Notes under the pieces: generated by a model
Told to the model about the DNA's origin: nothing
Database searches by the model: none
The model's input: the letters and a program-made list of their open reading frames with translations, nothing else
Position numbers and translations under genes: made by a program
Source of the DNA: Streptomyces luteolifulvus
GTDB lineage: Bacteria; Actinomycetota; Actinomycetes; Streptomycetales; Streptomycetaceae
NCBI RefSeq assembly: GCF_008806595.1
Contig: NZ_VZRB01000031.1
Span: forward strand, 26,433-90,432
Length of the DNA: 64,000 bases
Direction: 5' to 3'
Shown: positions 51,985 to 60,409 of the stretch, in pieces
Layout: each line of letters begins with the position of its first letter
Position numbering within the stretch: the first letter of the stretch is position 1

Positions 51985-52878
51985 TCAGTCCACCTCTCCG
52001 GGATCCGGGGAGGGTGTCTTGCCCTTCAGCACGTCCTCCAGGCGCTCAGTGCCCTCCTTGAACGCCTGCTGGAACGAGGTGTTCTCGTCCCCGCTGAGGC
52101 CGCCGGAGGTGACCGTGATCGCGTCCGTGCCGACCCGGACGGCGCCGACGTCCAGGGTCAGCGTGGCGGGCTCGCCGTCGGCCGTGCCCTGCACCGTGAC
52201 CCGCAGCCCCTGCCGGGCGTCGCCCTCGTCGGGCACCGAGGTCTCGATCACCTCGACCGTCCGCTGGTCCGGGCCGTCGGTCATGGTGAACCCGTCGCAC
52301 TCGGCCGGGAGGGACTTCAGCCAGTCGAAGGAGGAGTCCAGCGAGGACTTGTCGTAGGCGGCGACCTGGTAGAGCAGTCGGGCGTCGCCCTGCTGGAAGC
52401 CGGTGAGCGCGGACGCCCCGGACGGCTTGCCGAGGAGGTCGTCGTCGTAGAGCGAGTCCATCAGCTTCTGGCAGTCGGCGGCGTCCGACTTGCCGGTGAC
52501 GAAGTCGGAGACGTCGACCGTGCCGACGAGCAGGCTCTCGTGCCATGAGGCGGCGTCCTTCGATACCGACCAGTCGTCCTCGATGTCGGCCTCGGTGATC
52601 AGCGCGGCCTGCGCGCCGGCCGCGGTCAGGGCCCCGCCGGCGCTGGTGAAGGCGCCGGAGGGCGAAGGCGTCTTCCCGGTCAGGGGCTTCGCGGCCCGGG
52701 ACTCCCCGGCGACGGGGGACGCGGACCCCTCCAAGGCGGCCGGGCCGCCGTCGCCGCCGTCCGAGCAGGCCGCGGTGGTCAGCAGCGCCCCCGCCGCCAG
52801 GGCCGAGGCGAGGAGTCGGGCGATGAGGGTGCCTCCCATGCCTTTGAGGCCATGGGGGAGGGACGGACGAGGGCTCAT
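51985..52878 (-). CDS. Secreted lipoprotein of unknown function
   Basis: A 297-residue protein with a signal peptide ending in lipobox TAAC (Cys near residue 38), then a Ser/Gly/Pro-rich linker and a C-terminal mixed domain (ALITEADIEDDWSVSKDAASWH ... LDVGAVRVGTDAITVTSGG). The pattern resembles PknH-sensor-like or DUF lipoproteins of actinobacteria, but I cannot name the family. ATG 52878 follows AGGAGG by 8 bases; a later ATG at 52839 would give a more standard signal length. Confidence 0.82.
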   Translation of the reverse strand: MSPRPSLPHGLKGMGGTLIARLLASALAAGALLTTAACSDGGDGGPAALEGSASPVAGESRAAKPLTGKTPSPSGAFTSAGGALTAAGAQAALITEADIEDDWSVSKDAASWHESLLVGTVDVSDFVTGKSDAADCQKLMDSLYDDDLLGKPSGASALTGFQQGDARLLYQVAAYDKSSLDSSFDWLKSLPAECDGFTMTDGPDQRTVEVIETSVPDEGDARQGLRVTVQGTADGEPATLTLDVGAVRVGTDAITVTSGGLSGDENTSFQQAFKEGTERLEDVLKGKTPSPDPGEVD

Positions 52879-52993
52879 CGCGGATGCCTCCTGGGAACGT
52901 GGTGCCTGCCCTCCTCAGGCCACCATCGGCCCTGCCGGCGCACCAGCGCACCGGACCGTTCGGGTGAGGGCGCCCGCGCCGTGCGATGCGATA

Positions 52994-53029
52994 CCGCTTC
53001 GCCCTGCGTCGCCCGCTTCGCCCTGCGTC
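52994..53029. repeat. 17-bp direct repeat
   Basis: CCGCTTCGCCCTGCGTC occurs exactly at 52994-53010 and 53013-53029; the second copy covers most of the stop codon of the zinc-ribbon gene. Confidence 0.85.
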
Positions 53030-53267
53030 AGTGCGGGCGGGCCTCCCGGATCCTCACCTTGCGCGCGCCGCACCGGGGGCAGACCGCGTCGGCGAGCGGT
53101 GACCTGATCGCCCGGCCCGCCTCGTCGACGTACTCCTGGGTGGTCAGGCCCGAGGCGTCCAGCGGGTCGGTGAAGAACATGACCTGGAAGGTGGCCTCCC
53201 AGCTGTGGCCGCACACTCCGCAGGAGAACGCGAAGGTCTCCCGCACGGATCGGGGCTGTGCCGCCAT
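53028..53267 (-). CDS. Small zinc-ribbon protein
   Basis: A 79-residue protein with two CxxC pairs: CGVCGHSWEATFQ (about residue 15-18) and CPRCGARKVRIRE near the C-terminus. Together they form a zinc ribbon. ATG 53267 follows GAGGAGC; a longer in-frame version upstream has Arg-rich junk and no such site. No partner is evident; it is divergent from kcsA. Confidence 0.8.
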   Translation of the reverse strand: MAAQPRSVRETFAFSCGVCGHSWEATFQVMFFTDPLDASGLTTQEYVDEAGRAIRSPLADAVCPRCGARKVRIREARPH

Positions 53268-53450
53268 GGCCTCGCTCCTCCGTCCTGCCTCGGGGGACGC
53301 CCCCTGCTCCCAGGTCACGACGCCGCACGTCGCACGGCAACTCGAACGCCCCGCCCGGCATGCCCGCACCCGTCCGCGCCACGACACTGGCCCTACGCCG
53401 GGGCGCGCATGTCCGGCCGCGGCGCGGCACCCCGACCGGAAGGAGCGGCC

Positions 53451-53930
53451 ATGCTGCCCGGATTCCTCGCCAGGGCGGTCGAGCTGCTGCGCGGCAAGGA
53501 GGGCCGTTCGCTCCATCTGAAGGCGGCGGGCGGCGCCACGCTCGTCCTCGTGGTGGTGATGCTCCTCGGCTCATGGGCCGTCGTCGAGGCCGAGCAGCAT
53601 GCGCGGCGCGCCAATCTGACGTCCTACCCGAAGGGCCTGTGGTGGTCCATCGAGACCGCGACCACCGTGGGATACGGCGACTTCTATCCGGTGACCCTGT
53701 GGGGCCGGATCGTCGGCGCGGTGGTGATGGTCGTCGGCATCACGACCTACGGCATGGTCACCGCGGCCCTGGCCACCTGGTTCGTCGGCCGGGAGCAGCG
53801 CCGCCGCCACCGGCTCGCTCACGGCGCCCGCGAACTGGGCGACGAGGCCGCCCGCGCCGTCCACGAACGCTTCGACCGGCTGGAGCGGATACTGGCCGCC
53901 AAGGGCTCCGCCCCGGGGCAGGACGGGTGA
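53451..53930 (+). CDS. kcsA: pH-gated potassium channel KcsA homologue
   Basis: A 159-residue two-helix channel subunit (active as a tetramer) that aligns end to end with S. lividans KcsA (160 residues). The filter region WWSIETATTVGYGDFYPVTLWGR keeps Glu71 and Asp80 (KcsA numbering), and the N-terminal pH sensor His25 is conserved (SLHLKAAG). Two notable changes: Phe103 is Tyr (GITTYGMVTAALATWFVG) and Glu120 of the gate cluster is Arg (GREQRRR instead of REQERR). The C-terminal helix HERFDRLERIL matches KcsA. ATG 53451 follows GGAAGGAG. Confidence 0.96.
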   Translation: MLPGFLARAVELLRGKEGRSLHLKAAGGATLVLVVVMLLGSWAVVEAEQHARRANLTSYPKGLWWSIETATTVGYGDFYPVTLWGRIVGAVVMVVGITTYGMVTAALATWFVGREQRRRHRLAHGARELGDEAARAVHERFDRLERILAAKGSAPGQDG

Positions 53931-53954
53931 CCGCGTCATGCAGGGGGCTGCGCG

Positions 53955-54175
53955 GGCCCTGCGGCGGACGTATGGCGGCACACGGCCGACGCCACGGAGA
54001 TCACCGTCTGTCTACGCCGGGACGACGACCTGCCGGGTGACTGTGTCCGACTACGGCCGCGGCGGCACCCGGCTCCCGGACGCCGCCCGCGGCGGCTTCG
54101 GCCGGACAGGTCCTCGGAGCCCGCGGCCGCTCTGGTGCCGTGGCGGTCCCGGCTGTTCAATGGTGCTGCACAGCT
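53955..54175 (+). pseudogene. Decayed fragment of a histidine-kinase-type ATPase domain
   Basis: Two adjacent frames each keep part of an HATPase_c domain: ADVWRHTADATEITVCLRRDDDL (N-box-like, from about 53960) in one, then RVTVSDYGRGGTRLPDAARGGFGRTG (G1/G2-like) in another, with the frame change at about 54032. Later residues (EPAAALVPWRSRL in a third frame) resemble the usual C-terminus. No start codon or upstream part remains. It is best read as a frameshifted remnant of a NarL-type sensor kinase. Confidence 0.5.
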
Positions 54176-54179
54176 CCGG
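54149..54179 (+). promoter_or_regulatory. Imperfect palindrome upstream of the XRE-cupin operon
   Basis: CCGGCTGT and ACAGCTCCGG are inverted with a one-base bulge round a centre containing GTGCTGCAC, itself a palindrome, ending 16 bp before the regulator start. It is a candidate autoregulatory operator. Confidence 0.4.
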
Positions 54180-54195
54180 ACGGAGAGGAGGCGCT

Positions 54196-54834
54196 GTGTC
54201 CCCCGCCTCCGTGCCGTCGTTGGGCGCGCGCATCCGGCAGACGCGCCTCGCGCGGGGGCTCAGTCTGCGCGCGCTCGCCCGGGAGATCGGGGTCTCCGCG
54301 AGCCTCGTCTCCCAGATCGAGACGGGCAAGAGCCAGCCGTCGGTGCGCACGCTGTACGCGATCACGACGGCCCTCGGCATCTCCGTCGAGGCCCTGTTCG
54401 ACGCGCGCGACGTCCCCGCCGGGGAGCCGTCCACCGGTCCTCCCGGCGCCGTCCTGAGCGCCCTCGCCGCCTTCACCGCCGACCCCGGGCACCGCATCGG
54501 TCCGCTGGTGGGGCAGGGCGAGCGGGAAACTCTGGAGCTGGACTCGGGCGTCGTCTGGGAGCGCCTCGGTCATGTCCCGGGCACCGATGTCGACTTCCTC
54601 CTCGTCACCTACCGGCCCGGCGGCTCCTCCTCCGGCTCCGGCCATCTCATGCGGCACGCGGGCACCGAATACGGCTATCTGGTCTCCGGGGAACTCGTCC
54701 TCACCCTCGGCTTCGATGAGTACACGCTGCGTCCCGGCGACGCGGTGTGCTTCGAGTCGGCGACCCCGCACCGGTACCGCAACGACGGCGCCGATCCCGC
54801 CGTGGGCGTCTGGTTCGTGTTCAGTCCCGCTTGA
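54196..54834 (+). CDS. XRE-family regulator with cupin domain, heading the operon
   Basis: A 212-residue regulator: HTH (LGARIRQTRLARGLSLRALAREIGVSASLVSQIETGKSQPS, residues 7-46) and a C-terminal cupin with a full HxH-E-H-type set (LMRHAGTEYGYLVSGELVLTLG, then CFESATPHRYRN). Such regulators sense small carboxylates, amines or similar metabolites and usually control the adjacent catabolic genes. GTG 54196 follows AGGAGG. It is the first gene of a seven-gene co-directional cluster, 45 bp before the M24 gene. Confidence 0.93.
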   Translation: MSPASVPSLGARIRQTRLARGLSLRALAREIGVSASLVSQIETGKSQPSVRTLYAITTALGISVEALFDARDVPAGEPSTGPPGAVLSALAAFTADPGHRIGPLVGQGERETLELDSGVVWERLGHVPGTDVDFLLVTYRPGGSSSGSGHLMRHAGTEYGYLVSGELVLTLGFDEYTLRPGDAVCFESATPHRYRNDGADPAVGVWFVFSPA

Positions 54835-54879
54835 CACCCGCTGTGCGTGGTCGTTCACTCCGAAGTGGGGGTGGTCGCC

Positions 54880-56214
54880 ATGGCGATCCGCACATACGGC
54901 CCCAACGCCGTCGACTGGGAAGAACGCGTCGACCTGGACCGGCTGCGACGGCAGCGGCTGGCCCGGCTGCACGAGACGCTGAACCGCTCCCCGCTGGGCG
55001 CCGTGCTCACCTTCGACTTCGCCAACATCCGCTACATGACCGCCACGCACATCGGCACCTGGGCCATGGACAAGCTGATCCGCTTCGCCCTGCTGGTGCG
55101 CGGCGGCGAGCCCGTCGTCTGGGACTTCGGCTCCGCGGCCCGCCACCATCAGCTCTACAACCCGTGGCTGGACTACAGCGACGGCAAGGGCGGCCCGCCC
55201 ACCGGCGCCCGCGCCGGCATCTCCACGCTCCGCGGTGCCTTCCACCCGGACGCGGGCATCGCCGAGGACGTCGCCGCGAAGATCGCCGGCGAGCTGCGCG
55301 CGCACGGCCTGGCGGGCGAGCCGCTCGGCGTCGACGTCGCCGAGATGCCCGTCCTCGCCGCCCTGCGCGCCGAGGGCATCGACGTCGTCGACGGACAGCA
55401 GGTCTTCCTGGAGGCCCGCCGGATCAAGACCGGCGACGAGATCTCCCTGCTCACCCAGGCATGTGCGATGGTCGACGCGGCGTACGAGGAGCTGTACGGG
55501 TATCTGCGCCCGGGGGTGCGCGAGAACGAGTGCGTCGGGCTGGTCAGCAAGGTCCTGTACGACCTCGGCAGCGAGTACGTCGAAGGCGTCAACGCCATCT
55601 CCGGCGAGCGCTGTTCACCCCACCCGCATGTCTACAGCGACCGGCTGATCCGCCCCGGCGACCCCGCCTTCTTCGACATCCTGCACAGCCACCTCGGCTA
55701 CCGCACCTGCTACTACCGCACCTTCGCCGTCGGCAGCGCCTCCCGCGCCCAGCGCGACGCGTATCTGCGCTGCCGCGCGTACATGGACGAGGCGATCGCC
55801 CTGGTCCGGCCGGGCGCGACGACCGCCGACATCGTCCAGGTGTGGCCGCGCGCCGAGGAGTTCGGCTTCCCCGACGAGACGGCCGCCTTCGCCCTCCAGT
55901 ACGGCCACGGAGTCGGCCTGGCGATCTGGGAGAAGCCGATCTTCAGCCGTCTGGTCTCGCTCGACCGTCCCGAAGTCCTCGAAGAGGGCATGGTGTTCGC
56001 CCTGGAGACGTACTGGCCCGCCACCGACGGCTGGTCCGCGGCCCGTATCGAGGAGGAGGTGGTCGTCACCGCCGACGGCTGCGAGGTGATCACGAAGTTC
56101 CCGGCGGAGGAGCTGCTGGTGGCCGGACGCAAGTACTGGACGGTGGGCGGCGAGCTCAACACCCGGCGCGAAGCACAGTCCCATCTCAACACCCGCGGCA
56201 ACGGGGGTTCTTGA
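54880..56214 (+). CDS. M24-family (creatinase/prolidase-fold) hydrolase with altered metal site
   Basis: A 444-residue pita-bread protein: N-terminal creatinase-type domain (FDFANIRYMTATHIGTWAMD) and C-terminal catalytic domain (from about residue 205). Of the five M24 metal ligands, the first Asp (FFDILHSH), the His (YGHGVGLAIWEKP) and both Glu (LEEGMVFALE; ARIEEEVVV) are present, but the second Asp is replaced by Cys (GYRTCYYRT). Peptidase activity is therefore doubtful and a creatinase-like hydrolysis is possible. ATG 54880 (MAIRTYG) is taken over the in-frame GTG at 54847. TGATG overlap couples it to E1 alpha. Confidence 0.88.
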   Translation: MAIRTYGPNAVDWEERVDLDRLRRQRLARLHETLNRSPLGAVLTFDFANIRYMTATHIGTWAMDKLIRFALLVRGGEPVVWDFGSAARHHQLYNPWLDYSDGKGGPPTGARAGISTLRGAFHPDAGIAEDVAAKIAGELRAHGLAGEPLGVDVAEMPVLAALRAEGIDVVDGQQVFLEARRIKTGDEISLLTQACAMVDAAYEELYGYLRPGVRENECVGLVSKVLYDLGSEYVEGVNAISGERCSPHPHVYSDRLIRPGDPAFFDILHSHLGYRTCYYRTFAVGSASRAQRDAYLRCRAYMDEAIALVRPGATTADIVQVWPRAEEFGFPDETAAFALQYGHGVGLAIWEKPIFSRLVSLDRPEVLEEGMVFALETYWPATDGWSAARIEEEVVVTADGCEVITKFPAEELLVAGRKYWTVGGELNTRREAQSHLNTRGNGGS

Positions 56215-57194
56215 TGGCCGTCCGGGACGAACTCCTCGCGCTGTACGAGCAGATGGTCCTCATCCGCCGTACGGAGAAGGCCGCCCACGACCTGTTCCTG
56301 TCCGGGCTGGTCAAGGGAACCACCCATCTCGCCGCCGGACAGGAGGCGATCGCCGTCGGCGCGAGCGCCGCCCTGCGCCCGGACGACTACGTCTTCGCCA
56401 CCTACCGGGGACACCACCACGCCCTGGCACGCGGCGCCACCCCCGAGGAGTGCCTCGCCGAGCTCATGAGCCGCGCCACCGGGCTGTGCGGGGCCAAGGG
56501 CGGCTCGATGCACCTGACGAAGGCGTCCAGCGGCATGCTCGGCTCGTACGCCATCGTCGGCTCCCATCTGCCGATGGCGGCCGGCGCCGCCTGGTCGGCC
56601 CGGCTGCGCGGCACCGGGCAGATCGCGGTCGCCTTCTTCGGCGACGGCGCCACCAACATCGGCGCCTTCCACGAGGCGCTCAACCTGGCCGCCGTATGGA
56701 AGCTGCCGGTGCTGTTCGTCTGCGAGAACAACCTCTACATGGAGTACACGCCCATCGCCGACGTCACGGCGGTCGCCCGGCCCGCCGCCGACCGGGCACC
56801 GTCGTACGGGATCCCCGGCGAGGTCGTCGACGGCAACGACGTCGTCGCCGTCCGGGAGGCGGTGGCCCGGCTCGCGGGGCGGGCCCGGGCAGGAGACGGG
56901 CCCGCCCTGCTGGAGGCGCTCACCTACCGGCACTTCGGCCACAGCCGGGCCGACCCCGCCACCTACCGTCCGGCCGAGGAGGTCGAACGCTGGCTGAAGC
57001 ACGACCCGTTGGACCTGGCCCGCGGGCGGCTCGCCGAGCTGGGGGTGCCCGAGGAGACGCTCACGGAGGCGGAGGCGCGCGCACAGGACGTCGTACAGAA
57101 GGCGGTCGAGGCGGCGAAGGCCGCGCCGCCGCCCGAACCGCGCGAGGCGCTGACCGATGTGTGGGCCGACGGAGGTGCCGCATGGCGGACGTGA
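56214..57194 (+). CDS. TPP-dependent 2-oxo acid/acetoin dehydrogenase E1, alpha subunit
   Basis: A 326-residue E1 alpha. The TPP/Mg motif is GDGATNIGAFHEALNLA through ENN (about residues 141-170), and RGHHHALARG carries the family His pair. The subunit is short and most like acetoin-dehydrogenase-type E1. ATG 56214 shares one base with the M24 stop, and its end overlaps E1 beta by 13 bp. No E2 or E3 gene is present in the window. Confidence 0.93.
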   Translation: MAVRDELLALYEQMVLIRRTEKAAHDLFLSGLVKGTTHLAAGQEAIAVGASAALRPDDYVFATYRGHHHALARGATPEECLAELMSRATGLCGAKGGSMHLTKASSGMLGSYAIVGSHLPMAAGAAWSARLRGTGQIAVAFFGDGATNIGAFHEALNLAAVWKLPVLFVCENNLYMEYTPIADVTAVARPAADRAPSYGIPGEVVDGNDVVAVREAVARLAGRARAGDGPALLEALTYRHFGHSRADPATYRPAEEVERWLKHDPLDLARGRLAELGVPEETLTEAEARAQDVVQKAVEAAKAAPPPEPREALTDVWADGGAAWRT

Positions 57195-58162
57195 TCACCT
57201 ACCGTGAGGCGGTCGCCGAGGGCATCGCGCGGGAGATGCGCCGGGACGGGTCCGTCGTCTGCCTCGGGGAGGACATCGGGGCGGCCGGCGGGGTGTTCAA
57301 GACGACCGTCGGGCTGCTGGAGGAGTTCGGGCCCGAGCGGGTGTGGGACACGCCCATCTCCGAACAGGCCATCGTGGGCGCGGCGATGGGCGCCGCCATG
57401 ACCGGGATGCGGCCGGTCGCGGAGATCATGTTCTCCGACTTCCTCGCCTGTTGCTGGGACTACCTCGCCAACGAGATACCGAAAGTACGGTATATGACGG
57501 GCGGTCAGGTCACCGTGCCCCTGGTCGTGCGCACCGCCAACGGCGGCGGGCTCGGCTTCGGTGCCCAGCACTCCCAGGCCACGGAGAACTGGGCGCTCAC
57601 CGTCCCCGGCCTGAAGATCGCGGCACCGGCGACGCCCGCCGATGTGATCGGCATGATGGCGGCGGCGATCCGCAGCGACGACCCCGTGGTCTTCTTCGAG
57701 CACAAGGGGCTGCTGGCGAGCAAGGGGCCGCCGCCCGCGCCGGACCATGTGGTCGAGCTGGGGCGCGCGGCCGTCGTGCGCGAGGGCGGAGACGTGACGC
57801 TCGTGGCCCTCGCCTCCATGGTGCGGGTGGCCCTGGAGGCGGCCGGACGCCTTGCGGCGGAAGGCATCGAGGCCGAGGTCGTCGACCTGCGCTGTCTGGT
57901 CCCGCTCGACGTGGCCACCGTCCTCGCCTCGCTCGGCAGGACCTCGCGGCTGGTGACCGTCGAGGAGAACCCGTACCAGGGCGGTTGGGGCGCCACCCTC
58001 GCGTCGGTCGTCGCCGACGAGGGATTCGGCCTGCTGGACGCGCCCGTGCGTCGGGTGGCGGGGGAGTGCGTCCCGCTGCCCTTCGCCGACGAACTGGAGG
58101 AGGAGGTCATCCCCACCGCGGACAAGGTCGCGGCGGCCGTCCGGAGCCTCGCCGCGTACTGA
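57182..58162 (+). CDS. TPP-dependent 2-oxo acid/acetoin dehydrogenase E1, beta subunit
   Basis: A 326-residue transketolase-type beta subunit: GEDIGAAGGVFKTT, WDTPISEQAIVGAAMGAAMTG, GFGAQHSQATENW and a C-terminal transketolase domain (ATVLASLGRTSRLVTVEENP). ATG 57182 lies inside the end of the alpha gene. With alpha it forms an alpha2beta2 decarboxylating enzyme whose product here may not go to a lipoyl E2, as none is encoded nearby. Confidence 0.94.
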   Translation: MADVITYREAVAEGIAREMRRDGSVVCLGEDIGAAGGVFKTTVGLLEEFGPERVWDTPISEQAIVGAAMGAAMTGMRPVAEIMFSDFLACCWDYLANEIPKVRYMTGGQVTVPLVVRTANGGGLGFGAQHSQATENWALTVPGLKIAAPATPADVIGMMAAAIRSDDPVVFFEHKGLLASKGPPPAPDHVVELGRAAVVREGGDVTLVALASMVRVALEAAGRLAAEGIEAEVVDLRCLVPLDVATVLASLGRTSRLVTVEENPYQGGWGATLASVVADEGFGLLDAPVRRVAGECVPLPFADELEEEVIPTADKVAAAVRSLAAY

Positions 58163-58184
58163 ACACCCCAAGGGAGGAAGCGCG

Positions 58185-59537
58185 ATGACCCAACGGACAC
58201 TGCTTCGCGCCGGGCACGTCCTGTCGATGGACCCCTCCGTCGGGGATCTGCCGAGGGGGGACGTCCTCGTCGAGGACGGGAAGATCGCGGCGGTCGGGCC
58301 GGACATCGACGCGGACGCCGAGGTCCTCGACATGACGGGCCGTATCGTGATGCCCGGCTTCGTCGACACCCACCGCCACACCTGGGAGGCCTCGATCCGG
58401 GGCGTCGCACCCGACGCCACCCTCGACGACTACTTCGTCGACATCCTCGACACCTTCGCGCCGCTGTACACCCCCGAGGACGTCTACGCGGCCAATCTCG
58501 CCGGCTCCCTGGAGTGCCTCAACGCCGGCATCACCACCCTCGTCGACTGGTCGCACATCAACAACACGCCCGAGCACCCGGACGCCGCGATCCAGGCCCT
58601 CACGGAGAGCGGTATCCGCGCGCAGTACGCCTACGGCAGCGCCAACACCTCGCTCGCCGACTACTGGTTCGAGAGCAAGATCGCCATTCCGGCCGATGAC
58701 GTACGCCGGATCCGCGCCCAGTACTTCTCCTCCGACGACGGCCTGCTCACCATGGGGCTCGCCACCCGCGGCCCCGGCTTCTGTGTCGACGACGTCGTCA
58801 CCGCCGAATGGGGCCTGGCCCGCGAGCTGGACATCCCGGTCACCGTGCATGTGGCCATGGGGCGCCTCGCCGGCCGCTTCGGAATGGTGAAACAGCTCCA
58901 CGACCTCGGGCTGCTCGGCCCGGACACCACCTACATCCACTGCTGCTACTTCAGCGAGGAGGAGTGGCGGCTGGTCGCCGACAGCGGCGGTACGGTGTCG
59001 GTCGCTCCGCAGGTGGAGACGCAGATGGGACACGGCTGGCCGCCCGTGATGAAGGCGATCGAGCACGGACTGCGGCCCTCCCTGAGCATCGACGTGGTCA
59101 CCACGGTGCCCGGCGACATGTTCACCCAGATCCGCGCGGCCTTCAGCACCGAGCGGGCCCGCGTCAACGCCGAGTGCTGGCAGGCCGATGTCCCCGTGCC
59201 GGACACGATGTTGACGGCACGTCAGATGCTGGAGGCGGCGACCCGCAACGGCGCGCATGTCGCGGGCCTGGAACACCGCACCGGCTCCCTGACCCCCGGC
59301 AAACGCGCCGACGTCGTCGCGATCGACGCCACGGCGCTGAACGTCGCCCCGCTGCACGACCCGGCGGCCGCGGTGACCCTGTCGGCCGACGTGTCCAACG
59401 TGGAGACCGTCCTCGTCGACGGTGTGATCCGCAAGCGGGACGGCCGGCTGACCGCCGACACGGCGCGGGCGCGGCGACTGGTCGAGGAGTCCCGCGACCG
59501 GCTCCTCGCGGCGAAGGAGGCGAAGCGGACGGCATGA
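58185..59537 (+). CDS. Amidohydrolase of the Atz/Trz/deaminase type
   Basis: A 450-residue metal-dependent hydrolase of the cytosine/guanine/triazine deaminase group: GFVDTHRHTWEASIRG (HxH, about residues 63-65), VTVHVAMG, YIHCCYFSEEEW and LSIDVVTTVPGD (late Asp), and the C-terminal LTPGKRADVVAID common to ATZ/TRZ enzymes. A ring or linear amidine/amide deamination is expected. ATG 58185 follows AGGGAGG. Its stop overlaps the bicupin start (ATGA). Confidence 0.9.
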   Translation: MTQRTLLRAGHVLSMDPSVGDLPRGDVLVEDGKIAAVGPDIDADAEVLDMTGRIVMPGFVDTHRHTWEASIRGVAPDATLDDYFVDILDTFAPLYTPEDVYAANLAGSLECLNAGITTLVDWSHINNTPEHPDAAIQALTESGIRAQYAYGSANTSLADYWFESKIAIPADDVRRIRAQYFSSDDGLLTMGLATRGPGFCVDDVVTAEWGLARELDIPVTVHVAMGRLAGRFGMVKQLHDLGLLGPDTTYIHCCYFSEEEWRLVADSGGTVSVAPQVETQMGHGWPPVMKAIEHGLRPSLSIDVVTTVPGDMFTQIRAAFSTERARVNAECWQADVPVPDTMLTARQMLEAATRNGAHVAGLEHRTGSLTPGKRADVVAIDATALNVAPLHDPAAAVTLSADVSNVETVLVDGVIRKRDGRLTADTARARRLVEESRDRLLAAKEAKRTA

Positions 59538-60409
59538 CCCGGCATGTGGTGCACCGTTCGGCCGACGTGCCCCCGCCGCCGTACGACGGCCACGGGTACC
59601 GGCGGCGGACGCTGGTCGGCGAGGACGACGGCAGTGTGCACACCGGCTTCGGCCTGTGCGAACTGCGGCCCGACGGCAGGGTCGGCGCCCATGTGCACTC
59701 GTACGAGGAGAGCTTCCACGTCCTCGACGGGACCATGATCCTCGATCTGCCCGAGGGCGCGTACCTGCTCGCCGAGGGCGACTACGGCCTCCTGCCGGCC
59801 GGTGTCCCGCACGCCTGGCGCGGCGCCGGGGAGACCGTGGCGCGCTGGGCCGACATGCTCGCCCCGGTGCCGCGGGCCCGCTACGGGTACGACACCCAGG
59901 CGGTGCCGGACCTGCCCGTGAGGAGCCCCGTCCGTATCGACGTCCGCGACCCGCGCACCCGGTCGTTCGGCCACTTCGAGCCCGGCCAGATGGACCCGGG
60001 GAAGCAGTCCCAGGAGCTGCTGGCGGTCTCGGCGAGCATGCGCACCGCGCTGCTCGTCTACAGCGGCATCACGGTGAAGATGATGGTCGACAGCGACCTG
60101 GGCGCGGTCGCCTCGACGATGTTCATGGTGCAGTACGCGCCCGACGGAGTCGCCGGCACGCACGACCACCCCTTCGAGGAGACGTATCTGTTCCTCGAAG
60201 GGACGGCGGACGCCGTGTTCGACGGCGAACGGTACCGGCTGGGGCCGGGCGATCTGGCCTGGGCGGGCGCAGGCTGTGTGCACGGCTTCGCCAACGCGGG
60301 CCGGGCGCCGCTGCGCTGGCTGGAGACCCAGGCACCGCAGCCGCCGGCGCGCCATTCCTACCGGTTCACCCGGGACTGGGACTACCTGAGGGAGGCCTTG
60401 GAGTCATGA
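59534..60409 (+). CDS. Bicupin, ureidoglycine-aminohydrolase-like
   Basis: A 291-residue protein of two cupin barrels: AHVHSYEESFHVLDGTMIL (about residues 56-74) and GTHDHPFEETYLFLEGTADAV (about 203-223), each with His/His/Glu metal ligands and a late His (PAGVPHAWRG; AGAGCVHGFAN). The layout resembles (S)-ureidoglycine aminohydrolase (AllE/YlbA), but the match is by architecture only. It overlaps both neighbours by ATGA. Confidence 0.82.
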   Translation: MTRHVVHRSADVPPPPYDGHGYRRRTLVGEDDGSVHTGFGLCELRPDGRVGAHVHSYEESFHVLDGTMILDLPEGAYLLAEGDYGLLPAGVPHAWRGAGETVARWADMLAPVPRARYGYDTQAVPDLPVRSPVRIDVRDPRTRSFGHFEPGQMDPGKQSQELLAVSASMRTALLVYSGITVKMMVDSDLGAVASTMFMVQYAPDGVAGTHDHPFEETYLFLEGTADAVFDGERYRLGPGDLAWAGAGCVHGFANAGRAPLRWLETQAPQPPARHSYRFTRDWDYLREALES

